Assembly: GCA_029215795.1 (NCBI GenBank)
Contig: JARDYH010000006.1
Location: 20,165,501 to 20,229,500, forward strand
Source of the DNA: Anniella stebbinsi
Taxonomy: Eukaryota; Chordata; Lepidosauria; Squamata; Anniellidae
Length of the DNA stretch: 64,000 nt
Direction: 5' to 3'
Each line of letters begins with the position of its first letter. Within the stretch, counting starts at the first letter, position 1. The notes under the pieces were generated by a model. That model was not told where the DNA came from, ran no database searches, and saw nothing but the letters and a program-made list of their open reading frames with translations. Below, piece by piece: positions 9,736-19,352 of this stretch. Made by a program: the position numbers and the translations under genes.

Positions 9736-10465
9736 ATCAGACCAGTGATTTATTGCACTCTCATCATGCCTTGTATGCGTTTTTGCAGCGTGGTACTCAC
9801 ATGTCCCTGTCCTGTGCTCACCTCTCATCTTCCCCTCCGTTTTCCATCTTATTTTGGAGTGGGGAAAGTCTGTTTTTTCCCTCCATGTGCAATAAAGCTG
9901 CTCCTCCCTCCCGTGTATTGCTGTCCTTGCGCTATATGGGACCATCCCATTTTTTGCTGGGGGCATGTGTGTCGAAGGGCGGTCTCACTGACAAAAGAGG
10001 AGGGCAGGGCAGTTCTCCATCCAACTGCTCAACCGTGAAGGGGGAAGAAGAGAGGCCGCCCAAACACCCCATGAAGAAGGCGTGCAAGACTGCTACCGCC
10101 GTGCCCAAGACTTGGTCCCATTCAACACTATGGTTCTTACTCCTGAGTAAGCATGTCTAGGTTTTCTGATCAAAACAATGTCGGCTTTCCCTTGTCATGC
10201 CAACATTGACTATGAACTTCTCCAAAAACTAATTGTAATATGTTCTCTTCACTTATCTTGATTAATATGATTTTGGGGAAAGCATCGTGTGTTGTTTTAC
10301 CGTAATTGTGTAGTTTCAGGCTGCCGTATTATACCAAACTAAGATGGAAAATGGAGGGGAAGAGGCAAGATGAGCACAGGACAGGGACGACGTTCTGTGA
10401 GTACCGTGCTGCAAAAACACATACCAGGCATTGGGAGAGTGCAATAAATCGCTGGTGTGATTTAT
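9736..10465. mobile_element. Non-autonomous element with about 130-bp inverted arms
   Basis: The left arm (9736-9860) contains GATTTATTGCACTCTC, TTTTTGCAGC and CCCTGTCCTGTGCTCA. The right arm (10310-10465) holds the same blocks in the same order on the complement. The interior is GC-richer and includes GGGGGCATGTG and a GAGGAGGGCAGGGCAG-type block also seen at 11245-11320 and 24435-24500. Frames of 110-150 codons inside overlap one another and have no domain features. Confidence 0.7.
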
Positions 10466-10860
10466 TATTTATTTTATTTTATTTATTGCATTTTTATACC
10501 ACCCTATAGCCAAAGCTCTCTGGGCGGTTCACAAAAATTAAGACCATGAAATCATTTTAAGAAATATAAAACAAACCACAATCTAAAAACACAAAATAAT
10601 ATACAATATAAAAACACAACCAGGATAAAACCAAGCAGCAGAGATTAATACAGATTAAAATACAAAATCAAAACAGCAAGGGTTAAAATTGAGTTAACTT
10701 AGCTGTTAAAATGCTGGGAGAATAAAAAGGGCTTCACCTGGCGACGAAAGGAGTGCAAAGAAGGCACCAGGCGAACCTCTCTGGGGAGATCATTCCACAG
10801 CCGGGGTGCCACAGCAGAGAAAGCCCTCCTCCTAGTGGCCTAGTGATGGAGCTCTAAATA
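10466..10860 (-). mobile_element. L2-group LINE 3' end, minus strand
   Basis: A poly(TTTA) tail is followed by ACCACCCTATAGCCAAAGC (complement of the LINE 3' block), an A-rich UTR, and the end of the ORF read on the minus strand with WNDLPREV-like and RRQVKPF-like words. It is truncated at about 10860. Confidence 0.8.
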
Positions 10861-11017
10861 TTGAATCACCCGTTACTAGGAGCGCTCCCACCTTTAAAGC
10901 CGTATCATTGGCATGAGAGGGTAGCAGTTTGTTTCCCAAGCGATGGGTGCCTTCTAAGGGATCAGTTTATCCGAGTCCCTCCTTCTCTATGATGGCAAAG
11001 TAAGCGTCACCCTTGGA
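10861..11017. other. Non-coding spacer
   Basis: No gene or confident repeat seen between the LINE tail and the next repeat copy. Confidence 0.5.
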
Positions 11018-11950
11018 GTGGGAAGACTCTATAAGCTCCATCACACCAGCGGTTTAACTTACTCTTGCCATGCCTGGTATCTGCTTTTGCAGCGTGGGAC
11101 TCACATGATGTCATCCCTGTCATACATCGATTTCTCCTCTTTTCCTCTGTTTTGCATATTATTTTGGTGCGGGGAAAGTCTGGATTATTTTTCCCAATCG
11201 ACTTTAATGCGCCCTTAAGTTTCCATGTAGTGCTGTCCCCTTGCTTTTTCCTTTGTTAGGGGCATGTGCTTTCAATGGAGTCTTGCTAAGAAAGGGGAGG
11301 GCGGGGCGGTTCTCCTCCTTCAGCATACTGTGTCAAACGTTGGAATGAATGGACTTTTAAGTGCTCCAACCCCACCCTCCTTGCCTGCAGCTCCCTCATT
11401 TTTAAAGATAAAGAGATGAAACTCTTAAATAGAGCTTTAGGCATGCCAAGTTTGAATCAGATCAGTTAATCCCTTGCTTTTTAAAGATTTTTTAAATTTC
11501 CCTCCCTTAAACCATTTCCCTGATACTCTACCACTGCAAAATTCCACCTGTTTGCATTTGTGGTGGATCAATTTTCCTTTACTTTGATAATTTGAAGCTG
11601 TGCATCTCCAGTTCATAAAACAGAGATCGGCTGGTTCCCTTACTCCAGAGTAAATCCCATTGATTTCAACTGCATTTACTTCCAAGTCATACTAAAATCC
11701 GATGCGTGCTTACCTTTGAGTAAACCTTATTGAACAGAGAGGGACTTACTTCTGAGTAAACACATATAGAAATGACTTTTAATAGTGTGGTCACTCAAGC
11801 TTTTTAAAAAAGTCTAAAACAGCAAACTGGAAAGAAGTGCACTGCAACCCTATGCTTACTTCTGAGGTCTTACTTCTGTTTACTCAGAAGTAAGTTTCTC
11901 TGTTCATGGGGTTTGCTCAAAGGTAAGCATGCCAATGCTTATGAGCCTGT
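11018..11950 (+). mobile_element. Truncated copy of the 1.5-kb inverted-repeat transposon
   Basis: About 900 bp collinear with 24225-25130. Shared blocks include CATATTATTTTGGTGC, GGAAAGTCTGGATTATTTTT, GGGGCATGTGCTTT and AAGATAAAGAGATGAAACT. Both copies end in a short palindromic repeat with cores like ACTTCTGAGTAAAC and CAGAAGTAAG. The terminal inverted repeats present in the 24-kb copy are absent here. Confidence 0.75.
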
Positions 11951-12253
11951 CCATAACTTGAGATCTTCATTGGAGGCCCTGTTGCACACCCCCATCAACA
12001 AGAGAGGTGAGGTTGGTGGGTACTTGAGACTCCATCCCTTTTAAAGTTTAGACAGGCAGTAAAAATGGTATTGTTTGGCCAGGGGTTTAGCCTTTAAAAT
12101 TGTGTAATGTCTAATTTCAAAGAATGTTCTGGATTTTTTTCTTTGCTTGCTTGCTTTTATGTTGTTTGGATTTTTTTTGGATTTTATTATATATCATTTT
12201 GAGGATCCTGGTAGACAGAAAAGTGATACATAAATGCTTTGCTGTTGCTGCTG
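11951..12253. other. Non-coding stretch before the provirus
   Basis: No gene seen. It ends in a GCTGTTGCTGCTGCTGC tract, the integration site of the provirus. The last four bases before the LTR (CTGC, 12254-12257) are repeated after the other LTR. Confidence 0.6.
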
Positions 12254-12257
12254 CTGC

Positions 12258-13277
12258 TGTTGCATAAATTATGCTATTTCCAAGTGTCCAAAGTCCAGAT
12301 ATGAAACACTTGACGAAAGACCTCTTGAAGCTTTGGAAACTGATTTTATTCTGCGCAGAATAGGTGACCTCTGGACGCTAATGCTGCTTTCCAGAGTCAC
12401 ACCACACCAAGGTTCAAACAATGCTTTTGTACTCTAAAAGTTACATGTCATCAGCCCTCATCCCATTGGTTTATAACCCCAGTGACATCATTTGGCCAAC
12501 TCTATTTTACTCTCGAGTAGTCCCTAGTAGTGGCCAGATGTGGCATAGCATTGCCATGTGCTATTTTACTTGTACCCAGAGATGCTTTGCAACGTCCCTC
12601 CACTTCTATCATTCCCTTATATGGTCATTTTGTCTCTCCAGGTGTGCCACGGTCACATCTGGATGAGTCACACTCCTGGTTACAATGGAGTCTGACCTGG
12701 AGAAGAAGGAGCATTGGCAATATTGACAAGCTCCTAGTTTAGGGTGACCAGATACAATCCAGGTCAGGGCTCCTGTAACTTTAACAGTTGTAGAGAAAAG
12801 GGAATTTCAGCCAGTGTCATTTGTATGCAATTAGTTCCTGGTGAAATTCCCTCTTCATCAGAACTGATAAAGTTGCAGGGGCCCTGCCTTCTTTTGTATA
12901 TGGTCACTCTAGTATAGTGCCTGCACCTTTAACTGTTGTGATGAAGAGGGAATTTCACCAGGGACGAATTGCATACAAATGACACTGGCTGAAATTCCCT
13001 TTTCTCTACAACTGTTAAAGTTACATGAGCCCTGACCTGGATTTTATTTGGTCAGCCTATCCTAGTTCTTGCGCCACCAAATCTCTTGTAAGCAGCTTGA
13101 CTTTTGCAGAAATGGATACAATGGACAGGCAGTGAGGAATGGGGCTTTGGGGTGCTGTGTGTGGATGGTTTGGGTGTGCGTGTCAGCGGACACATGTAGG
13201 ATGCGTGTCAGGTGCGTGTAAGGGAAATGGATGTGTTTTGGGGTGAAAATCATAGATCTGTTCAGATTTCTACAACA
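12258..13277 (-). repeat. Provirus 3' LTR, enlarged by a hAT MITE
   Basis: The LTR runs from TGTTGCATAAATTATG to TTTCTACAACA on the + strand and is TG...CA bounded on either strand. It matches the other LTR (18675-19352) with three mismatches over about the first 480 bp, all of CpG-to-TpG/CpA type, plus a few more changes and small indels after that. Without the 320-bp insertion and its 8-bp duplication it is 692 bp; the partner is 678 bp. The provirus body is coded on the minus strand, so this low-coordinate copy is the 3' LTR. The 4-bp CTGC outside it is repeated outside the partner. Confidence 0.93.
12740..13059. mobile_element. hAT MITE, TAGGGTGACC family, inserted in the LTR
   Basis: A 320-bp element bounded by TAGGGTGACC and GGTCAGCCTA and flanked by a perfect 8-bp duplication TCCTAGTT (12732-12739 and 13060-13067). 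The partner LTR has a single TCCTAGTT at the matching place, so the empty site is visible in the same window. An 8-bp duplication is diagnostic of the hAT superfamily. The element is two mirrored halves and has no ORF. Confidence 0.97.
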
Positions 13278-13290
13278 GTCCCCCCTCAAG
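13278..13290 (-). promoter_or_regulatory. Polypurine tract of the provirus
   Basis: On the minus strand the bases just before the 3' LTR read CTTGAGGGGGGAC. A G-run directly next to the LTR is the usual primer site for plus-strand DNA synthesis in retroviruses. Confidence 0.75.
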
Positions 13291-14084
13291 GCTCTCCTTA
13301 ATTGAAGGGGCTGGTTGTGTTACCTCTAACTGGCTCTCCCATACCTGCATGTCTTGTAGGCAGCCGACAAAGAAGTTGTACATTGGAAACAGCAACCAGC
13401 AATGATACAGAAACATATAACCAGAAAGACAGTCATTCTCACATAACAGCTTCTACTCTTATCTACTGGGAGCCGCTTGTAAGCATATTTCTTACATATC
13501 AACCACAACCTGTGTGTTGATCTATGTTTTTCTATCAAAGTCACCAGGGTTTGAGAAGTTAAATACCTGTGACTTTGGAAAGGGTGTTCTTAATTATCAC
13601 AATCTTACCATATTTTTCTATCAGCAAGGTGCAGATGCAATCATAACTATTCACTTTCAAGAACCCATTACATTTCTACAAAGCAGGTTCCCACAAATTT
13701 TCCAGTCTCCTTCTGCGATATGCACACACACTCCCCTTTAGGAGTGTGGGTCAGTTTCATTCTTCTTCCAAGAACTTATCAGTTAGTAAGGCTGTCAAGT
13801 TGATGGGGTGGGCCACAAAAGGCAGCCCTCTTGTGTGTGTGACAAAGGGGCCATTCCGCAGGCCAAACAGGTGTTGTTGGTCTAGATTTTTGTGAAGTTT
13901 ACAATAAGTTTCACAAACTGGTTCTCGTTCAGAGCTTCTCCGAGGGAGATCTAAACCAAAATCCCTCCCCCCGAGTGACACAGAAACCATAACAAGTTCA
14001 TGGCTCTTGCTTTTGTTTGAACAACAGCTTTAGATCCGAATCACTTTCTTCACCGACCACTCTTCTTTGACTGGTGCTGTGTTG
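13291..14084 (-). other. Provirus region where env would be expected
   Basis: About 0.8 kb between the end of integrase and the 3' LTR, which is too short for a full env. A 77-codon minus-strand frame (13757-13990) shows no signal peptide, CXXC or fusion-peptide-like features. No env domain can be recognised, so it is deleted or decayed beyond reading. Confidence 0.55.
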
Positions 14085-15170
14085 GTCTGGATTGTTGGTG
14101 GAGCTCTCTTGACACACATGTAATGGGTCCACCTCTTTCTTCTGGCAACTTTAACAGCAGAGTTGGAAATCAGCAAAACTTGGTACAGCCCTCTTCATTT
14201 CTCAGCAAAAGGCTCGTCTTTCCAAGTTCAAATTAGGACCCAATCGCCTGGATTGAATGGGTGCGCAGGCACGTCCAAGGGCAGTCTTTGGAAAGGCACC
14301 ACATACCTATGCAAGGTGGATAAAACGGACAGAAAGGCAATTACATGCTCTTGTATCTCCTGACAACCTATCTCTAAATTCACATTTTCAGCTAAGGTCA
14401 GAGGCAGGATGCGAGGCGGCCTCCCATATACAGTTTCAAAAGGTGACAATTTAGACCTACCCCTGGGGGTGCACCTGATTCACGTAAGGGCAAAAGGCAA
14501 TGCTTGTGGCCTCTAGGGCGAGTGGAGAACCTATTCTATTCCAAGGGCTGTCCACACTTCACAAACTACCTGTGCAATAAAGTGTGATCTTTGATCAGAC
14601 TCTATCACCTCAGGCAGCAGGAAATGGGGAATGATTTCTTTCAAGAGGACTTTGGCTGTGGTCTGTGCTGTGGCCTTCCTTGTGGCAAATGCTCTAACCC
14701 ACCTCATGAGCTGGCCTACGATTACTAGCAAGTATTTGTACCCAAGGGCTGGCATCAGCTCAGCAAAGTCAATGTGAAGTCCTTGAAATGGGTAGAAGGC
14801 CCATGGCCTGCCACCTGTAGGTTGGGGATGAGAGTGTCCCTTTGGGTTGTTTTCTGACAAGTGGGGCAATTTGCCGCAGCTCTCTGCATTTCAACATACA
14901 GTCCTGGTGCCACCACTTCCCGTGTCATTAAGTCCCCAGAGCACTCCCTTCCAGGTGAGTGCTTTGGTGTAAGGCTAGTACTAGCTGGATCAACAGAGGT
15001 CTTGGCAACACTACTTTTCCTCCTGGAAGAACCCACCATCTTTCTGAAGTCTTTGTTGCTTGGCACTCTTTGACGGCTGTTTCTTCTTTTGGTGAGTAAA
15101 CTGGTGTTGTCTCTTTCCACTTGATCGGTAGGAGATTCAGCTGCTTTGCTGGTTCTGGCTCCAATCCCTC
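14085..15170 (-). pseudogene. Gammaretrovirus-like pol: integrase remnant
   Basis: Minus strand, high to low coordinate. The HHCC zinc-binding part is seen as a TH pair in HQSTHL and later CPTCQK. The catalytic core shows HIDFAEL (first Asp) and IESDQRSHF (second Asp). The C-terminal part shows SPFETVYGRPP and FNPGDWVLI. After ALGIE (about 14531) the frame breaks, and the segment that should carry the third catalytic residue, Glu, appears lost before reading resumes at about 14454. Several frameshifts are present. In intact relatives this enzyme inserts viral DNA; this copy cannot. The relation is to class I (gamma-like) elements by motif reading only. Confidence 0.85.
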
Positions 15171-15900
15171 TATAGCTGCCTCTTTTGATGCCTCGTCTGC
15201 CAATCGGTTCTCTTTTCTTTCTTCTGGGCAACTGCTTTTTCTATGCGCATGGACATGCATCACTGATACTCGAAGTGGCTTCTTTCATGCTTCCAGCCGT
15301 CTTTCAATCTGTGGTCCATTGGCGATCTTCTGTCTTGATGAAGCTTCTCTCTCTCTATAGCATCTCATGCCCTCTGCATGTTCTAGGGCTTTTGCAAGTG
15401 CTGTCAACTCTGCAGCTTGCACTGACCATCTGGTTGGAAGTCTTTCTTTAAAGTCTCTCTTTTCAGGACTACCACAGCACAACCTGTGTAGCACTTGCCT
15501 CCTATGACACGACTGGATCCGTCCATGTACATCTCCACTTCCGCATCATCCTGAGGCACATCTGACAGGTCTGGTCGTGCGATTGTCACTTGCTCTAAGA
15601 CTTCCACACAGTCATGTTCTATCGTTCCTTCTACTGGCATGAGGGTTGCTGAGTTCAGGATGTTGCTGAGTTTGAAGGTCAGTCCCGGTTTTCCTAGCAG
15701 GGCTATTTCATAGCGGGACTGTCTGCTGAGATTCAGAAGTTTCTCTCCTGCTGTGCCCAAAATTTTGGGGGGCACCATGTGGAATATGTACCTTGTCGTC
15801 TCCTCCCATTCTTTGAGTCAGCACTCTCAATGCTATGCCTTTCTGGAGATGACATCAAAGCCTTCTTCAATTCAAGGAAAGCCTTCTCCATGATTGGTGT
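15171..15900 (-). pseudogene. Gammaretrovirus-like pol: RT connection and RNase H remnant
   Basis: Minus strand. Pieces of the RT thumb/connection region (LELKKALMSSP and GKPGLTF) lead to the RNase H start MYMDGSSRVIGG, with the first catalytic Asp in MDGSS. VQAAELTALAKALEHAEG follows with the Glu. After frameshifts comes HVHAHRKS, and RLADEASKEAA closes the domain. At least two frame changes lie between 15494 and 15230. The enzyme would have degraded the RNA strand of the hybrid during reverse transcription. Confidence 0.85.
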
Positions 15901-16260
15901 CCATTTCCAATAGCAGATCTCCTGGCTTCACCTGTATTTTCACTGGTGTTGTATTCTTTGTTTGAGCAGGTCAGCTTCCAGCCCAAGCTTCGGGCGGCAC
16001 TTGCTCCAAGAAATGACTCAAAGTATAATCTTTTTTTTTCTTTTCCCTGTTCAGCACTTTTCTCAAAAATGGTCATCTGATGATTAGAGCCTTGCTGTTT
16101 GGGTAACTCTACTATCATTTTTTTCTTCCTTCAAAGTAGATTAGTGCTTGCAATTTTGCTAGCAGATCACAACCAAGCAGGGTGGCTGGGCACTTTTCTG
16201 ACACCAAAAACTCATGCTTCAGCTTTGCTGCCCCCACCTTTGTGAGGAGGGGGTGCGTGC
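15901..16260 (-). pseudogene. Protease C-terminus and start of RT, then an internal deletion
   Basis: On the minus strand CPATLLGCDLLAKLQ reads as the end of a retroviral protease. A VPPEAWAGS-type stretch with TTPVKIQVKPGD reads as the start of RT. The next recognisable residues (about 15890) already belong to the end of RT. The fingers and palm with the YxDD motif are therefore missing, although the space between the ends is only about 100 bp. This deletion alone makes the provirus unable to copy itself. Confidence 0.75.
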
Positions 16261-18301
16261 TGAACACTCAAAATACTTCTCTTCTAATTCTTTCAATCAA
16301 CTTTCTTTTCTTTCTGTTCACTTCTTCTGTCTCTCACCTGAGACAATCAGTCTCTGGATTCTTTCACCCTCCACTTCTCTTTAATTGCAGCCAGCAATTC
16401 AGTGGTGGGCATAGGGGATCTGGGCCATCTTCAACATGCTTCTTCTCCATCACTGGAGGAACCAATGCTCTGGCTCTTCTCTCTTTCTACTCCTTCACCT
16501 TCTTGCAGTCGTCAATTTTCTTGTCTGGTTCTTCTCTCTAATTGCCATCACCAGTAGTGCCATTTGTTGCTTTGTCTTGTGGTCTTGTTTCTTTTCTTCG
16601 TGCTGTTCCCGGCAGCTGTAAGTTTTGCTATGTACATTGTGGATAGGATTGGCTGGGTTGCTCGTGCCTCTGGATCTAGGTCAGAATGCTTCTTAAGTCT
16701 CTCTATCAGGCATTCCAAATAGGCAGCAGGATTCTCACTCAGTTCTTGCTTGAGTTGGTGGACTTTGGTTTGATCCACCACTTTGTGCACAGAAGCAGCC
16801 ATTCCATGTAAAATCAGCCTGCGGTAGCATTCCAGGCTTGCTCTGCCATCTAGGGTATGTGGTTCTCAGTTTGGAATGTTGCGTGGCACAGCCAATGTTG
16901 CTGTTGGAACGCTTGGGTCCGGTTTCTTTTCCCCAAACTCTCTTTTGGTTGCTGCTTCCTGCGAGCGGAGGTGCCGGGGAGAGAATTCTTTGGCTCCATG
17001 CAGCTTTTCTAGAGCATTGCTAGCTTCCTGAAGGACCTTTGCTATAACCAGGGCATCTCAATTGCTCATTATGGAGCCCATGGATGCCAATCTCTGAAGC
17101 TAGCAATGGGTTAGTTGTGCTTGGCGTGGCAAGGCTTCCTCACACACGCCCTTGTTTCCTAGCAAGATCTAACCACTGGGGGGGCATTGCAGCTTGCTCC
17201 CTGCCATCCTGGGTTTAAAGCTGGCTGGACTGCTGCCACGTGGCTCACTAGCCCACCGGAGGGGGATCGGGGGCCCCCTCCTTTTGACTTTTGCCAAGAT
17301 GTTTGGGATATAGGGTTTGCCTGCAGTTGCTGGTTTGACCAGAACTCAGGACTTTCTGAAGCAGTAGGGCTGCTTGGCCTTGGCTGGCCAAGGCTATAGT
17401 TGCTGCCAGGGGAAACGCTTTGCCTGCCAGAGCTGGGCAGGGGCTGAGCATTCCTCTCAAGCAGGGAGGGTTGCTCAGGAGGAGGAGATTGCTGGTGCAG
17501 CCAAGGCTCACGGCTGCTTGTCCCACCTGAGCCGCCCGTCATTGGGTTGACAGGGCCTCTGGGTGGGGTTGGGGAAAGCCCAGGGTCGCCTGGGCCACTG
17601 GATTGGCCGGACTGAGCACCCGCAGAAGGGGCTTGCCTGCCGGTGTTGGGAAGGGGGAGGGCTTGTGCCACAGATCGTTTTGGCAGAAGGGGCACCTGGG
17701 CAATCGTGGGGGGTGTAGGGAGGGGGTAAATCATCCCATCCCTCCCCCTCACTTGAATCTGGTAGGACCAATGGCCGCCTCCCCTTGCCAGCCCTCCCTG
17801 CCGCCCCATAACATACATCTGACTGTGCCATCATAGCCTTGCACGATCGCAATTTACATTCCTGTAGCCATAAAGGATTGGGTGGCTGAATAGCGTGAGC
17901 CTGCGATGTTCAGCTCTCTTTCCCCCCCTTCATCTAATTCATATAACAATACAAAATTATACAATAGCTTTTGAACTTCCCTCCTTTCTCAAGGAGGGAG
18001 GAATCTCTCTCTCCCACACTGGGGTCTACTTTTAAACTGATCCCAACTATGTATCAATGTAAGGCAATTGATCCCACATCTTCATTTCAATAACATAGTC
18101 ATGCACATTTCCCACCATTTTCGGATCCTAAGTTTCCCCTTTTGACCACCCACATCCCACAAAAGACGTCCAAACAAAATTACAGCGCTTGATCAAGTTT
18201 CCCTTTTTCAGATCTCCCCCACCCCCACAAAATGACTTGTAGTTGCGCAATACAGAGTCAAGGAGGGTCTCCTCCTTCTGAGTGGTACGCTTAACCCCCA
18301 T
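16261..18301 (-). pseudogene. Gammaretrovirus-like gag, frameshifted
   Basis: On the minus strand a likely start at 18301 (MGVKRTTQ) is followed by a matrix-like stretch with NLIKRCNFVWTSF. A Pro-rich region follows, with the late-domain motif PPPY at 17715-17726. A long Pro/Ser/Gly-rich frame lies at 17159-17818. A capsid C-terminal stretch is seen at 16548-16802 (SENPAAYLECLIERLKKH and LDPEARATQP). Stops and frame changes separate these parts. Gag would build the particle, and PPPY recruits the host budding machinery in relatives. No Cys-His nucleocapsid box was found with confidence between 16548 and 16260. Confidence 0.8.
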
Positions 18302-18654
18302 CTTCCTACCTAACACACACACACACTTTGGCAGATTAGAACAGGCTTTTATGCTGTTCCTTCACCCAGATGGAAACTACCCTAGCGCTAAGGAAGTCCC
18401 CCAGAAGTGCAGCCTAGAAAAGATGGGTTGAAAACGTACCGTGTATCAGAGGACGGGTGGGGAGCAGATGGAATGCCGACGCCCCTGCCTGAATTCCACA
18501 GCCTCTGGGTCTTTCGGTTTTCTGGTACCCTGTTTAGCCGTGATCCTGGCCAGAGACCTGAGCTCCGAGGAGTGGAGGGGAAATTCCCGTCCAAGGCGCC
18601 TGTTTTTCTCCCCGGAGGTAGCAGTCCTCTTTCCAGTCCACGGGTCACCAGTGT

Positions 18655-18672
18655 CCTGCCATGCGGTCGCCA
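18655..18672 (-). promoter_or_regulatory. Candidate primer-binding site of the provirus
   Basis: Two bases after the 5' LTR the minus strand reads TGGCGACCGCATGGCAGG. A TGG start directly after the LTR matches the CCA end of a tRNA primer. I cannot name the tRNA with confidence. Confidence 0.6.
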
Positions 18673-18761
18673 GCTGTTGCATAAATTATGCTATTTCCAA
18701 GTGTCCAAAGTCCAGATATGAAACACTTGACAAAAGACCTCTTGAAGCTTTGGAAACTGAT

Positions 18762-18767
18762 TTTATT
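18762..18767 (-). terminator. LTR polyadenylation signal
   Basis: AATAAA on the minus strand, about 270 bp downstream of the LTR TATA-like box. It is also present in the 3' LTR at 12345-12350, where it would act. Confidence 0.6.
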
Positions 18768-19032
18768 CTGCGCAGAATAGGTGACCTCTGGACGCTAATG
18801 CTGCTTTCCAGAGTCACACCACACCAAGGTTCAAACAATGCTTTTGTACTCTAAAAGTTACATGTCATCAGCCCTCATCCCATTGGTTTATAACCCCAGT
18901 GACATCATTTGGCCAACTCTATTTTACTCTTGAGTAGTCCCTAGTAGTGGCCAGATGTGGCATAGCATTGCCATGTGCTATTTTACTTGTACCCAGAGAT
19001 GCTTTGCAATGTCCCTCCACTTCTATCATTCC

Positions 19033-19041
19033 CTTATATGG
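19033..19041 (-). promoter_or_regulatory. LTR TATA-like box
   Basis: CATATAAGG on the minus strand within the 5' LTR, upstream of the AATAAA in transcription order, as expected for a U3 promoter. The same sequence lies at 12616-12624 in the other LTR. Confidence 0.5.
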
Positions 19042-19352
19042 TCATTTTGTCTCTCCAGGTGTGCCACGGTCACATCTGGATGAGTCACACTCCTGGTTAC
19101 AATGGAGTCTGACCTGGAGAAGAAGGAGCATTGGCAATATTGACAAGCTCCTAGTTCTTGCGCCGCCAAATCTCTTGCAAGCAGCTTGACTTTTGCAGAA
19201 ATGGATACAATGGACAGGCAGTGAGGAATGGGGCTTTGGGGTGCTGTGTGTGGATGGTTTGGGTGTGTGTGGACACATGTAGGATGCGTGTCAGGTGCGT
19301 GTTAGGTGCGTGTAAGGGTGAAAATCATAGATCTGTTCAGATTTCTACAACA

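Larger units (their letters stand above)
18675..19352 (-). repeat. Provirus 5' LTR
   Basis: Begins TGTTGCATAAATTATG and ends TTTCTACAACA on the + strand, 678 bp, TG...CA bounded. It holds the uninterrupted TCCTAGTT site that is duplicated around the MITE in the other LTR. The next four bases (CTGC, 19353-19356) repeat the four bases before 12258, giving a 4-bp target duplication as in gammaretroviruses. Confidence 0.93.

Noticed and set aside
9711..10160. A 149-codon frame inside the inverted-repeat element
   Set aside because: Overlaps several other frames on both strands and has no domain; repeat DNA.
17159..17818. A 219-codon Pro/Ser-rich minus-strand frame as a host gene
   Set aside because: Lies between two LTRs and carries gag-like features; it is the provirus Gag linker.
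18655..18672. Naming the tRNA primer of the provirus
   Set aside because: The start TGGCGACC is suggestive but not enough to name a tRNA without a search.
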